From NCBI RefSeq assembly GCF_015550425.1, contig NZ_JADNAT010000016.1, forward strand, positions 1 through 64,000: a DNA stretch of 64,000 bases. Reading direction: 5' to 3'. Shown here piece by piece: positions 25,342-35,030 of the stretch (the stretch's first letter is position 1; every line of letters starts with the position of its first letter). The translations under genes were made by a program, and so were the position numbers. A model generated the notes under the pieces. The model ran no database searches. It saw only the letters and a program-made list of their open reading frames with translations, and was not told where the DNA came from. The DNA is from Clostridium sp. 1001275B_160808_H3. GTDB taxonomy: Bacteria > Bacillota > Clostridia > Clostridiales > Clostridiaceae.

Positions 25342-26904
25342 CTATACTAAGGTCAAACTATTAATCTCCTCTATTACCATAGCCCGTTTATCTATATTTA
25401 CTAAAACTACTATATAGTCACCACTCATTAATTTTACGGATCCTCTTGGAATTATTTCTTTCTCTCCTCTTTTTATAGAAACAAGTAGACAATCCTTAGG
25501 CCAGTCAACTTCATTTATAAATTTTCCTTCTACTATGCTTTCCATTTCAACTACAAATTCTAATATAGCTTTCTTATTATCATTTTCTTCTTTGCTTACT
25601 CCAATCTTCTTAAGTAACCTTTCTAATAATACTTCATATATCGGCTCATTCCTTAAAAATTCAGAAGTAATGAATGAAATTATTACAACAACTGATAATG
25701 ATAGTAAATGGCTAAATGAACCTGTCATTTCCATTATAAGAACAATTCCGGTTATCGGAGCTTTTACTACTGATACAAAATATCCAGCCATTCCTAATGC
25801 TATAAAATTAATTATGAATGAACTATTAACATCTAATAATTCTATTGATATAACTCCAAAAATATCTCCTATTATTGCCCCAAGAAGTAGCATAGGAAGA
25901 AATATACCTCCTGGTACTCCTGAGCCAAAACAAACTAATAACAAAAGAAATTTCAAAATATATATTATAATTAAAAATAAAATTGACTGCTCTCCTGATG
26001 TTAACTCTAATATAAGTTCATGCCCCCCACCTAATAACATAGGTGCTATTAATCCTACAATAGCTGTTATTACAAAAGGTATCATAACTTTTATTTCCTG
26101 TGGTATCTTTTTTAGTTTAGAATATATATCTTGAAATAAATATATTCCTTTTGAAAATAAAACCCCCAATATACCTGTAAAAGCTCCTAATATTATTAAC
26201 ATCCAATAATATTTTAAAGGTATTGCATTCATTTCACTAAAATTTAATGCTGGCTCCATTCCTAAAAAGTTTTTTGATATAAAATCTGCACTTATTGCAG
26301 CAGCCATAGCTGATAATAAAACTAATGGGGAAAAACTTCTATGAATTTCTTCTAATGCAAATATTATCCCCGATAGAGGTGAATTGAATGCAGCTGAAAG
26401 ACCTGCAGATGCCCCTGCTGTTATTAAAAACTCTTTTTTAACCGGCATTTTTTTACATGTTTTCTCTGCAACTCCTTCTCCTATAGAAGCTCCAATCTGT
26501 ACCGATGGACCTTCTCTACCAAGAGATAAACCAGCTGATAGTGCTAATACTCCACCTATAAACTTATAAAACAGTATTCTCAACCAGTTCATTTTAAGCT
26601 TATTTATCACTCTACCCTTTACCTGTGGAATACCACTACCTGAAATCATGCCTTCTCTCTTAACCATAAGGCCTACTAGTAATCCTATAAGAGCTAAAAC
26701 TATTATTACTAAAATAGAATTTACTACTCCTTTATTTCCCCATTTATAAAATTTGACAAAAACTGAATATAGTTTATTTATTCCTAATCTATTTAATACT
26801 ATTACTCCACCTGTAATTAATCCTATGATAATTCCTTGAATAATTAACCTAAACTTCATATTTTTTCTTTGAAGTAATATATCTTTTATTTTTTCTCCTT
26901 CCAA
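25342..26904 (-). CDS. ClC-type chloride channel/transporter with TrkA-C domain
   Basis: 520 residues. The ClC selectivity-filter motifs are intact: GSGIPQVKG, GREGPSVQIG with the gating Glu, and GSGVPGGIFLPML. The Glu pair in FALEEIHRSFSP lies where the internal proton Glu of Cl-/H+ exchangers sits, so exchange rather than a plain channel is likely (inference). A cytosolic C-terminal RCK-C/TrkA-C domain (about 435-515, ending GDYIVVLVNIDKRAMVIEE) may bind a ligand. Start is TTG at 26904, with GGTGATG as ribosome site, which is inside the end of surE; the genes are two bases apart and cotranscribed. Confidence 0.93.
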   Translation of the reverse strand: MEGEKIKDILLQRKNMKFRLIIQGIIIGLITGGVIVLNRLGINKLYSVFVKFYKWGNKGVVNSILVIIVLALIGLLVGLMVKREGMISGSGIPQVKGRVINKLKMNWLRILFYKFIGGVLALSAGLSLGREGPSVQIGASIGEGVAEKTCKKMPVKKEFLITAGASAGLSAAFNSPLSGIIFALEEIHRSFSPLVLLSAMAAAISADFISKNFLGMEPALNFSEMNAIPLKYYWMLIILGAFTGILGVLFSKGIYLFQDIYSKLKKIPQEIKVMIPFVITAIVGLIAPMLLGGGHELILELTSGEQSILFLIIIYILKFLLLLVCFGSGVPGGIFLPMLLLGAIIGDIFGVISIELLDVNSSFIINFIALGMAGYFVSVVKAPITGIVLIMEMTGSFSHLLSLSVVVIISFITSEFLRNEPIYEVLLERLLKKIGVSKEENDNKKAILEFVVEMESIVEGKFINEVDWPKDCLLVSIKRGEKEIIPRGSVKLMSGDYIVVLVNIDKRAMVIEEINSLTLV

Positions 26905-26906
26905 CG

Positions 26907-27671
26907 TTACATCACCTTGTCTTCAAATATATCTTTTACTTCATCTAATATTTTAAAGTTTGTAAAATCAAAATGTAATGGTGTTAATGTTACATAGCCT
27001 TGAGATAAAAAATATAAATCAGAATCATCTTCTAAAATCTCATTTCTAATTCCTTTAGTCATATAAACTTTATCTTCATTTTCTTCTACTAAAATATAAT
27101 TTGTTTTATACGTGGATTTTCCTAGCTTACAAACCTTTAAACCCTTAATTTCCTCTTCATTTATATTTGGGATATTAACATTTAAAACAATATTATCTTT
27201 TAAGTAATCCTTTTCTGCTATATCTACTATTTTACTTATCCATTTAGCAGCTTTAGAATAATCCTCATCTTCTCTGCTCCAATCTACATCCATAGAAATA
27301 GCAATTGAAGGTACACTATATATCGCTCCTTCTACTGCTGCTGATACTGTACCTGAATATAAAATATCTGTCCCACAGTTAAGACCTCTATTAATTCCTG
27401 AAATAACTAAATCTATATTTTCTCCAAGTAGAGATAACCCTGCTTGAGTACAATCAGCTGGTGTTCCTACTAAGCTATATGATTTAAAATTATCATCTAA
27501 TTTCTCTTCTCTTATTTTAATAGGATTATGAATGGATATAGAATGACTTGAAGCACTCTTTTGTTCTCTAGGAGCAACAACTATAATTTCGTGCTTTTTA
27601 GATATTTCTTTTGCTAAATCAAATATTCCTCTAGCATTAATTCCATCATCATTAGTAATTAATATTCTCAT
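26907..27671 (-). CDS. surE: 5'/3'-nucleotidase SurE
   Basis: 254 residues, normal length. Family motifs: MRILITNDDGINARG (metal-binding DD), REQKSASSHSIS, VGTPADCTQ and VISGINRGLNCGTDILYSGT (metal Asn and phosphate loop). Dephosphorylates nucleoside 5'- and 3'-monophosphates, a cytoplasmic survival/housekeeping enzyme. GGAGGAGG ribosome site. First gene of a two-gene unit with the ClC transporter. Confidence 0.96.
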   Translation of the reverse strand: MRILITNDDGINARGIFDLAKEISKKHEIIVVAPREQKSASSHSISIHNPIKIREEKLDDNFKSYSLVGTPADCTQAGLSLLGENIDLVISGINRGLNCGTDILYSGTVSAAVEGAIYSVPSIAISMDVDWSREDEDYSKAAKWISKIVDIAEKDYLKDNIVLNVNIPNINEEEIKGLKVCKLGKSTYKTNYILVEENEDKVYMTKGIRNEILEDDSDLYFLSQGYVTLTPLHFDFTNFKILDEVKDIFEDKVM

Positions 27672-27785
27672 ATAAGTCCTCCTCCAAATATTATTATTTT
27701 TGTTCTAAATTTAATAATACTTATTATTTATATTATTATTTTTTCCTTATATATTATATACTAGCATAAAACTAAATAAGATAAA

Positions 27786-27828
27786 AAGAAGTAATACAGT
27801 TTAAATAAATCAAACTACATTACTTCTT
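27786..27828 (-). terminator. Intrinsic terminator of the monooxygenase-like gene
   Basis: AAGAAGTAATACAGTTT pairs with AAACTACATTACTTCTT around a loop, with T-rich DNA on the minus-strand 3' side. One arm lies in a 26-bp tandem repeat (27813-27864). Confidence 0.75.
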
Positions 27829-27864
27829 GCAATATTTTAACTACATTACTTCTTGCAATATTTT
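27813..27864. repeat. Perfect 26-bp tandem duplication
   Basis: The unit starting AACTACATTACTTCTTGC is present twice without any mismatch (27813-27838 and 27839-27864). The right copy runs into the stop codon of the adjacent gene, and the left copy forms one arm of its terminator, so the duplication moved the terminator 26 bp away from the gene. Confidence 0.9.
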
Positions 27865-28861
27865 ATTTGAAAGCTTCTGCTATTAACTTATATGAATTTA
27901 TCTTAGAATTTAAATCTGTATTTAGATTTATAAGCATAAATTCATCTGTTTTATATATTTCACTCATATTTAATATTTGCTCTTTTATCTTATCAGGAGT
28001 CCCTATTAACATCCTTCTTCTATTTCTTTTTACAATTTGCATTTCTGCATCAGAATATTTATAAGATAAGGCTGTATCTAAAGAAGGTATTCCTTGAGAT
28101 CTACCAGTTTCCACAAGAACTAATGATAAATCCATAATAGCTGCTTGTTTACTTACCTCTTCTTCATTTTCAGCACAAATTGCAAAACTACATATTATTG
28201 TATTAGGTGAAGATGAAATTATTGAATTTTTAAAGTTATCTCTATACCAATTAACAGAACTAACTCCCATTCCACCTGTAATAAATTGAGCATAAGCATA
28301 TGAAGCTCCTATTTGAGCAGCAAGCCCAGCACTTCCTCCGCTTGAACCTAAAATATGAATTTCAGGAACTGTATTTATAAGTGGAGTAGCTTTTAAATCT
28401 TTAAATGCATGATTTTCAGGCATCATATCATAAATATATCCTACTAAATCTAATACCTTATCTGCATAATCATCAGAATAAATATTTTTTCCTTGTTGCA
28501 AAGCTCTAGTAGCTAAAGGCATTCCTCCTGGTGCTCTACCTAAACCTAAGTCTATTCTATTTGGATATAATGCTTCTAAAAGCTTGAAGTTTTCTGCAAC
28601 TTTATATGGACTATAATGTGGTAACATAACTCCACCTGAGCCAACTCTAATTTTTTCAGTTTGGGCAGCAATACTAGATATAAGTATTTCTGGACTAGAT
28701 CCTGCTAAGCTCTTTGTATCATGATGTTCTGATACCCAAAATCTATGATATCCTAGCTTTTCTAATTCCTTAGCTAAGATTATTGTATTTTTTAATGCTT
28801 CACTTGCATTTGAATTTTCTCCAATAGGAGATTGATCTAATGCACTTAACTTTATTTTCAC
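27863..28861 (-). CDS. LLM class flavin-dependent oxidoreductase (luciferase-like, MsnO8 type)
   Basis: 332 residues, bacterial-luciferase-like TIM barrel. Start KIKLSALDQSPIGEN, then ELEKLGYHRFWVSEHHD, GSGGVMLPHYSPYKVAENF and DLGLGRAPGG are the family's conserved segments, typical of the MsnO8 subgroup. Flavin-dependent oxidoreductases of this type usually need oxygen or act on F420/FMN; the substrate here cannot be guessed. Start is GTG at 28861 with AGGAGG upstream. Single gene. Confidence 0.88.
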   Translation of the reverse strand: MKIKLSALDQSPIGENSNASEALKNTIILAKELEKLGYHRFWVSEHHDTKSLAGSSPEILISSIAAQTEKIRVGSGGVMLPHYSPYKVAENFKLLEALYPNRIDLGLGRAPGGMPLATRALQQGKNIYSDDYADKVLDLVGYIYDMMPENHAFKDLKATPLINTVPEIHILGSSGGSAGLAAQIGASYAYAQFITGGMGVSSVNWYRDNFKNSIISSSPNTIICSFAICAENEEEVSKQAAIMDLSLVLVETGRSQGIPSLDTALSYKYSDAEMQIVKRNRRRMLIGTPDKIKEQILNMSEIYKTDEFMLINLNTDLNSKINSYKLIAEAFK

Positions 28862-28992
28862 TTAATTTGCCTCCTATTATTTTAAACTATATTTTTTAAA
28901 CTATATTTATCTTTTCCTATAGCTTTACTATAAATACTTTTTAAAAATTTACAAGTAGGCACTTTTAAGAAACTATTAACTAATAATAATTA

Positions 28993-30984
28993 TTATATAT
29001 TTTGATTTATATTTTTCTTTGCTCCAATATAAGTTGCAATAAAATATCCACCATATATCACCAGCAATACACATAAAGATATTAATATATTATTCATTAT
29101 GCTTATACTACCAAATAACTTTATGACATTTTTAGAAAACTCTAATCCTACTATTGAATGTATTAAAGCTAATGATAAAGGCATCATAAAGTAAATTCCT
29201 ATTTGACTTAATAAAGATCTATTAATAATATTATCATCTACACCTATTTTTCTAAGTAAATTATATCTTTCAATATTATCTGTTGATTCTGATAATTGTT
29301 GAAGAGCTAATACTGCTGCTGATGTTATTAGGAATATTCCACCAATATAAATTCCTAAATAAGATATTAACGCTCCTGCACTTGATGTATCAGTCACTAA
29401 TTCTTCTTTAGACATATAATATAAATTTTGATATTTGCTTTCTATTATAGAATCTACCTCTGAACTAATTAGATTTTCAATATCACTATTTCCTTCTTTA
29501 TAATTTAAATTTAAAAATGAACTTTTGGCTGTCAATCCATTTATAAATTTATCATTAACTACAATAGTACATATATTACTTTTCATCATTTGATTATAAG
29601 CTACAACTTCTATTGCTTTATCTATACCTGGTTTAAGAATAGTTCCATTTATATTTATTTCCTTATTATCACTTAAGACTTTATCTAATACTTTTACTGA
29701 ATCATTTATATCTGTGAATATTGCATATTCATTATCTTCTAAGCTTATATTTTCTCTATCTAACATCTTCATAATTTCATTAAATTTTGATAACCCTATG
29801 ATTTGAACTGGTTGATTTACTGAAACAGGATAGAAATTTTTAAGCTTTTCTCTTCCATCTTCTGATAAAATATCATTATATTTAAGGTCACCAGTATAAT
29901 TTATATAACTAACGTACTTATCGGAATATTCACTTAAATCTACTTCACTTTCTTCCAACGCCTTTTCTATATCCATCCCTTTTAAATTCCAGAATGTTAA
30001 ATCATATTGTGTTAAATCTTTTATGTCTTCATTTATTGCACTGCTAATTCCAAGTCCACCTGAAAGCATACAAATCCCTACAAACAACATCAAACATATA
30101 AAGGACATTGATATAAAAACTGTGTTTATCTTACTATTTATTTGTCTTAATACAAACATATTTAAATCTTTTAAATAGTATTTTTTATTAGCTTGAACAA
30201 TCTTTAATAAAAAACCAGATAATGAAAAGAAAAATAAGAATGTTCCTATAGAACCTAATAATATACTTAATCCACTAATACCTATTTCTAAAGTTGCTAC
30301 TCCACCCTTAAGGACAGTATAATAAGCATATCCTAGTATAATACAACTTATAAAAAAGATTATTACTGAAACCCAGATATTTCTTACTTTTATATTTTCA
30401 TTTTTTCTTGATGATGTTAATAAATCTATAAGAGTAATTTTTCTTATTGATATAGAATTAAACATTAATACTAATAAATAAATGGCACCAAAGCAAACTA
30501 TAGTTTTTATCATCGCATTATATGAAAAGATAAACTTAAATTTAATAAGATTAACTTTAAACATTTTTGCAGTTAATACTGACAGTCCTTGTGATAATAG
30601 TATTCCTAAACCTAGTCCAATAGCTAAAGATATTATTCCTACTAGTAAAGTTTCTATAAAAATTATTTTTGATAAACTTCCCTTTTCCATTCCCAAAGTC
30701 ATATATATTCCAAACTCTTTTTTTCTTCTTTTTATTAAATAATTGTTTGCATATATTATTAAGAATGCTAATATGAAAGATACAAATATCGAAGCATATC
30801 CCATTATATTTTCTACTTGTTCAAATGCAGATGCTTGCATATCATTTAACTCCATCATAATACTTTGAGATTGTATTGAATTAAAAGTGTAAAATATACA
30901 TACTCCAAATACTAATGTTAGAAAATAAATAGTATAGTCTTTAAAGCTTCTTTTTAAATTTCTAAACGCTAACTTAGAATACAT
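28993..30984 (-). CDS. BceB-type ABC transporter permease (module 1)
   Basis: 663 residues, ten membrane segments with a large extracellular domain (about 325-530) between segments 7 and 8, the BceB/VraG layout. N-terminal KLAFRNLKRSFKDYTIYFLT and the FtsX-like segment (KKEFGIYMTLGMEKGSLSKI) are characteristic. With the upstream ATPase it would detect and release peptide antibiotics from lipid targets and signal to the kinase. ATG at 30984 has GGAGGTGA ahead and overlaps the end of the ATPase gene; a TTG six codons upstream lies in the ribosome site and is rejected. Last gene of the module. Confidence 0.92.
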   Translation of the reverse strand: MYSKLAFRNLKRSFKDYTIYFLTLVFGVCIFYTFNSIQSQSIMMELNDMQASAFEQVENIMGYASIFVSFILAFLIIYANNYLIKRRKKEFGIYMTLGMEKGSLSKIIFIETLLVGIISLAIGLGLGILLSQGLSVLTAKMFKVNLIKFKFIFSYNAMIKTIVCFGAIYLLVLMFNSISIRKITLIDLLTSSRKNENIKVRNIWVSVIIFFISCIILGYAYYTVLKGGVATLEIGISGLSILLGSIGTFLFFFSLSGFLLKIVQANKKYYLKDLNMFVLRQINSKINTVFISMSFICLMLFVGICMLSGGLGISSAINEDIKDLTQYDLTFWNLKGMDIEKALEESEVDLSEYSDKYVSYINYTGDLKYNDILSEDGREKLKNFYPVSVNQPVQIIGLSKFNEIMKMLDRENISLEDNEYAIFTDINDSVKVLDKVLSDNKEININGTILKPGIDKAIEVVAYNQMMKSNICTIVVNDKFINGLTAKSSFLNLNYKEGNSDIENLISSEVDSIIESKYQNLYYMSKEELVTDTSSAGALISYLGIYIGGIFLITSAAVLALQQLSESTDNIERYNLLRKIGVDDNIINRSLLSQIGIYFMMPLSLALIHSIVGLEFSKNVIKLFGSISIMNNILISLCVLLVIYGGYFIATYIGAKKNINQNI

Positions 30985-31744
30985 TATTTTGGTCACCTCC
31001 AAGAAGTGTTATAACTTCAATTATCTTTTCAAAGAATTCTTTTCTAGAGTCATTTCCACGAACTAATTCATTAAATATCTTACCATCTTTGATAAACAAA
31101 ATTCTTCTTGCATAGCTTGCAGAAAAAGCATCATGTGTAACCATCATAATAGTTGCATTTAGATTTTCATTTAAATCTTCCATACTCTCTAATAGCATTT
31201 TAGCTGATTTGGAATCTAATGCTCCTGTAGGCTCATCTGCTAATATTAATGAAGGGCTTGTTATTATTGCTCTAGCAGATGCAACTCTTTGTTTTTGTCC
31301 TCCTGACATTTCGTATGGATATTTATTTAAAATTTCTTCAATATTTAATTTTCTTGCTATATCTTTAACTTTTTCATCTATTTCCTTATGATTTGTCTTT
31401 AATATAGTCAAAGCTAATGCTATATTTTCATAGGCTGTTAAAGTATCTAGGAGATTAAAGTCTTGAAATATAAACCCTAGTTCTTCTCTTCTAAACTTTG
31501 CTATTTTTTTTGAATTTAACTTTGTAATATCATTTCCTGATATATGAATATGACCACTAGTCACTTTATCTATAGTTGATATACAATTTAACAGTGTAGT
31601 CTTACCGCTTCCAGATGACCCCATTACACCAATAAATTCCCCTTCTTCTACTGAAAAACTAATGTTATTAATTGCTTTAGTTATATTACCTTTTCTTCCA
31701 TAATATTTTTCTATATTACTTACTCTTAATACTTCTTTTCCCAT
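30974..31744 (-). CDS. BceA-type ABC transporter ATP-binding protein (module 1)
   Basis: 256 residues, a single ABC domain of the MacB/LolD/BceA class: Walker A GSSGSGKT, Q-loop FIFQDFNLLDTLTA, signature MSGGQKQRVA, Walker B LILADEPTGALDSKS and H-loop MMVTHDAF. AGGAGG ribosome site 8 nt before the ATG. Followed by its permease with overlapping reading frames; preceded by kinase and regulator genes with a 114-bp gap that contains a candidate regulator site. Confidence 0.95.
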   Translation of the reverse strand: MGKEVLRVSNIEKYYGRKGNITKAINNISFSVEEGEFIGVMGSSGSGKTTLLNCISTIDKVTSGHIHISGNDITKLNSKKIAKFRREELGFIFQDFNLLDTLTAYENIALALTILKTNHKEIDEKVKDIARKLNIEEILNKYPYEMSGGQKQRVASARAIITSPSLILADEPTGALDSKSAKMLLESMEDLNENLNATIMMVTHDAFSASYARRILFIKDGKIFNELVRGNDSRKEFFEKIIEVITLLGGDQNNVF

Positions 31745-31827
31745 ATTATTATTCCTCCTATTTGATACTATAGGATAATTCTAATGTTTAGCAGCTATTT
31801 AATCCATTGAAGAACATAACAGAAAAC

Positions 31828-31841
31828 TTACACTTTTGTAA
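31828..31841. promoter_or_regulatory. Candidate response-regulator box before BceA (module 1)
   Basis: TTACACTTTTGTAA, a perfect TTACA-N4-TGTAA palindrome in the gap between the kinase and ATPase genes, where BceR-type regulators usually bind to induce the transporter. Assignment is by position and symmetry only. Confidence 0.4.
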
Positions 31842-31858
31842 TATAATAATATTTAAAA

Positions 31859-32875
31859 TTAGTTTTCAAAAATCATCATTCTATTTATAGGAAATGTTAT
31901 TGATACTTTAGTCCCATTATTGAGTTCTGAATTTAAACTTATTCCAAGCCCAAGTTTAATTGCTAGCTTTTTGCATAAATATAGACCTATCCCCGTTGAC
32001 TTTCCAAATTTACGTCCATTTTCTCCTGTATATCCCTTTTCAAAAGCTTTAATTGCATCGCTTTCACTCATTCCAATACCACTATCCTCAATATGTAATA
32101 CAATGTTATCACCTGATTTTTTAGTATAAAATTTAATCTTACATTCATACCTTCTCATATATTTTATAGAGTTAGATAATATTTGATTAATAATAAACTC
32201 AATCCACTTACTATCTGAATACACAGTTACATCTAAATCATTAGTTTCGATTTTTATTTTTCTTTCTATTAAAACATTAGCATTTCTTTTTATAACCTTG
32301 TTTACAGAATTTTTTAAGTTTAACTCTTTTATAATATAGTCCTTTTCTAAAGCATTACTTCTTGTATAAAAAAGTGCTTGCTCTATATAATTTTCAACTT
32401 TATCTATTTCTTCATCTATACTCTTAGTTAATTCAGATTTATTATTTTCTATAAGTAATTTACAACTTGATATTGGAGTTTTTATTTCATGAACCCATAA
32501 CTCTATGTATTCTCTATATTCATTATTATTTATTTTTAAAGAAGCTATTTCATCATTCATTGATTTAGAAGTTTCTTTAAGTACATAATATAAAATTTTA
32601 CTATCTAAAAAGCTTCCTTCTTCTAAAATTTCTGAAATTAAATATTTTTTATCTAACACATCTAAATTAGAAATTAACTCATTATAATACTTTTTCTTAT
32701 TAAAATAATCATAAATATGAAATATTAATATTCCAATACAATTAAAGATAAATATAAATATAATTGCATATAAATCTACATTTAAAGCATTAAGTAATAT
32801 TGAAGTAAAAATTAATATACCTATACTTATTACAACAAATAATATTCTTTCTTTAATAAAATCTATTAATCGCAT
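31859..32875 (-). CDS. BceS-type intramembrane-sensing histidine kinase (module 1)
   Basis: 338 residues. Two membrane helices near the N-terminus (about 12-30 and 34-53) with almost no loop between them, as in kinases that sense through their ABC transporter rather than directly. Phosphorylated His lies in WVHEIKTPISS; N box ILSNSIKYMRRY, G1 EDSGIGMS and G2 GKSTGIGLYLCKKLA are present. Start ATG overlaps the regulator gene end. Would pass the transporter's signal to the regulator encoded at 32866-33546. Confidence 0.92.
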   Translation of the reverse strand: MRLIDFIKERILFVVISIGILIFTSILLNALNVDLYAIIFIFIFNCIGILIFHIYDYFNKKKYYNELISNLDVLDKKYLISEILEEGSFLDSKILYYVLKETSKSMNDEIASLKINNNEYREYIELWVHEIKTPISSCKLLIENNKSELTKSIDEEIDKVENYIEQALFYTRSNALEKDYIIKELNLKNSVNKVIKRNANVLIERKIKIETNDLDVTVYSDSKWIEFIINQILSNSIKYMRRYECKIKFYTKKSGDNIVLHIEDSGIGMSESDAIKAFEKGYTGENGRKFGKSTGIGLYLCKKLAIKLGLGISLNSELNNGTKVSITFPINRMMIFEN

Positions 32876-33546
32876 ATTAATATATATCCTTGCCCTCTCT
32901 TAGTTTTTAAATAATCTATTGCACCTATTTCTTCTAGTTTTTTTCTTAAACGATTTATATTTACTGTTAATGTATTATCATCAACAAACTCATCAGATTG
33001 CCATAAAGATTCAATTATTTCATTTCTTGATACTATCTTTTCTTTATTTTTTATTAAAACATATAGTATTCTACTTTCATTTTTACTTAATTCTATTCTT
33101 TTATTGTCATATTCAGCTTCACTTGTAGATAGATTATGTAAAAGACCTCTATATTCTAATACTTCTGAATCGGAATTATTATAAGTTCTTCTTATTATTG
33201 AAGATATCCTAGCTAAAAGTATTTGAGTATTATATGGCTTTGTTATAAAATCATCTGCACCTAAGTTCATACTCATCAGCTCATCTACTTCACTATCTCT
33301 GCTAGTAACTACTATTATTGGTACAGAACTCCTTCTTCTAATTTCTCTACATATATAATACCCATCGTAATATGGCAAATTAATATCTAATAAAACTAAA
33401 TGATATTTCTCCTTCATGAACTCTTCTACTATATTTTCAAAATTTAAAGAATAACTAGTTTCATATCCATATCTATTTAAAAATGTACATAATTCATTTC
33501 TTATTTTTTCTTCATCTTCTATTATAAAAATTTTCTTCGTATCCAT
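32866..33546 (-). CDS. BceR-type OmpR-family response regulator (module 1)
   Basis: 226 residues: receiver domain with acidic pocket IIEDEE, phospho-Asp in HLVLLDINLPYYDG, Thr/Ser in IIVVTSRD and Lys in DFITKPYN, then a winged-helix DNA-binding domain ending RLRKKLEEIGAIDYLKTKRG. The DINLPYYDGYY signature is typical of the BceR subgroup. AAATTTGGAGG-like ribosome site. First gene of the module, followed by kinase, ATPase and permease, all on the same strand. Confidence 0.93.
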   Translation of the reverse strand: MDTKKIFIIEDEEKIRNELCTFLNRYGYETSYSLNFENIVEEFMKEKYHLVLLDINLPYYDGYYICREIRRRSSVPIIVVTSRDSEVDELMSMNLGADDFITKPYNTQILLARISSIIRRTYNNSDSEVLEYRGLLHNLSTSEAEYDNKRIELSKNESRILYVLIKNKEKIVSRNEIIESLWQSDEFVDDNTLTVNINRLRKKLEEIGAIDYLKTKRGQGYILICD

Positions 33547-33866
33547 ATTTCCTCCAAATTATAAATCCATTTTTTTCTTATTTTGTACTATACTCAATTA
33601 TATATCAAACTTATATATTTAATGCAATTAATTATTTACATAATTTTTATTGATTTTATGTTAAATAGTCAATAAATTTATTTTATTAAAATACACACTT
33701 AAATTTGTACAAACTATCTTAGTTTGTATAAAAATTTAGTTATCTATAAATAATATTAAATTTAAATAATTCAAGAAAGACATTTTATTATTCTAAATTA
33801 TAAAATAATATTTTCTATTTATAAGGGAATTCTATTATTGATAATAATAATTTAGGAGGACTTAAA
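33547..33866. other. Intergenic divergent promoter region
   Basis: A+T-rich stretch between divergent genes. No further coding or RNA gene seen; must contain the promoters of the response regulator (left) and of the 43-residue gene (right), but no unambiguous -35/-10 pair was identified. Confidence 0.5.
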
Positions 33867-33998
33867 ATGAAAAACAAAAATTCTAACGATGTTACTAACC
33901 CATCATCACCTAATTATGATAAGAGAATTAAAAATAAAGCTAATGAAAAAACTCCATATGGTGAAAATGAACCATCTACTCATACAACATATAAATAA
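33867..33998 (+). CDS. Small hydrophilic protein (43 residues)
   Basis: ATG at 33867 with an excellent AGGAGG 7 nt upstream and a strong terminator 15 nt after the TAA, so this very short gene is well supported as a transcription and translation unit. The product is highly hydrophilic, rich in Asn, Lys, Ser, Thr and Pro, with YDKRIKNKANEKTPYGENEP in the middle; it has no membrane segment, no Cys and looks disordered. No family is recognised with certainty. Such products in clostridia can be spore- or stress-related, but nothing here shows that. Confidence 0.75.
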   Translation: MKNKNSNDVTNPSSPNYDKRIKNKANEKTPYGENEPSTHTTYK

Positions 33999-34012
33999 AA
34001 CTTAATATCCAT

Positions 34013-34047
34013 AAAAAATACCGTTTATAAAATAAACGGTATTTTTT
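34013..34047 (+). terminator. Intrinsic terminator
   Basis: AAAAAATACCGTTTA / TAAACGGTATTTTTT around a 5-nt loop, after the 43-residue gene; can also serve the convergent gene ending at 34089. Confidence 0.9.
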
Positions 34048-34088
34048 ATTAATTAACTATATACATGTTTCTAACATTTATTATTTTT

Positions 34089-34853
34089 CTATCCTAATAA
34101 TCGATTTACTATATCATTTGCATCCTGTGCTATTGGTATTATATTTTTGACAAAAGAAATAGTAGTATTAATACTTGTAAGCAAACTTAAAACCTTTTTT
34201 ATATTTTCTTTAAACTTTTGATTTTTAGAAGCTTCTTCGCAAATATTTTTATTTAGCATTATACTTCCAAGCCCTTGCTCTATAGATGTTTTTAATCCAT
34301 CTATTCCATATATCTTGTATTCTTCAATTTTATGATATAAATCGCCGAGTACATTATTTAAAAATAATTTCAGTTCCTCATTTACTTCTAAATCCTCAAG
34401 GTCTTCCATTAATACTTCTATCTTTTCTTTAAATTTCATTAAATTCTCTTCTTCAATATTTCTATATTGATTACATACATCTAAAGCTAATGCTAACCCA
34501 TTTATAGATATCAATATTTCCTTTGTAATTATAATATCTAGCTTGTGTATATCATCTTCTAATCCTATAGCCATAATTTTCTTTTCAAAATTAGTTAGTG
34601 ATTTTACCAATTCCTCTTTTGAATTACTTTCAATCTTATTAGTAAGTTTTTTTATATTTTCTATCATTTCAATAATTTGTATGATAGATTTAAATATTTT
34701 CTCGTCATCGTTTATATCTAAATCGAAAACCTGAGCAAGAACTGATTCTACCGTTCTAAATCTATTTTGTTTGTTAGCATTATTACTACAAAACTCTTTT
34801 GATTTACTTAAGATCTCGTATAGCCTAACTGCCGGATTAGTTGATAATACCAT
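34089..34853 (-). CDS. Helical protein of unknown function (254 residues)
   Basis: Predicted almost fully helical, with many Lys/Glu/Ile heptad-like stretches (KIESNSKEELVKSLTNFEKK, EVLMEDLEDLEVNEELKLF) and no clear membrane segment or signal peptide; the C-terminus is more hydrophobic (TTISFVKNIIPIAQDAND). No family recognised. Start ATG preceded by GGAGGGGG. Single gene between the small protein and the phosphoesterase. Confidence 0.7.
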   Translation of the reverse strand: MVLSTNPAVRLYEILSKSKEFCSNNANKQNRFRTVESVLAQVFDLDINDDEKIFKSIIQIIEMIENIKKLTNKIESNSKEELVKSLTNFEKKIMAIGLEDDIHKLDIIITKEILISINGLALALDVCNQYRNIEEENLMKFKEKIEVLMEDLEDLEVNEELKLFLNNVLGDLYHKIEEYKIYGIDGLKTSIEQGLGSIMLNKNICEEASKNQKFKENIKKVLSLLTSINTTISFVKNIIPIAQDANDIVNRLLG

Positions 34854-35030
34854 ACTACCCCCTCCATAAAATTTGATACAGTTACTATTTCTATACCCTA
34901 CTACTGTTCTCCTCTTTTTTTCTTTAATCTTAATAGTTTTTTAAGTATTAAGTATTATTAAATTATAATTAATATTTAATTTTTCCTTTACTATATATAA
35001 TGCTTTAAGTGTATATTATATGTATGTTTT

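Noticed and set aside
25535..26134. Long plus-strand open frame antisense to the ClC gene
   Set aside because: Shadow of the conserved ClC coding sequence; no ribosome site or family.
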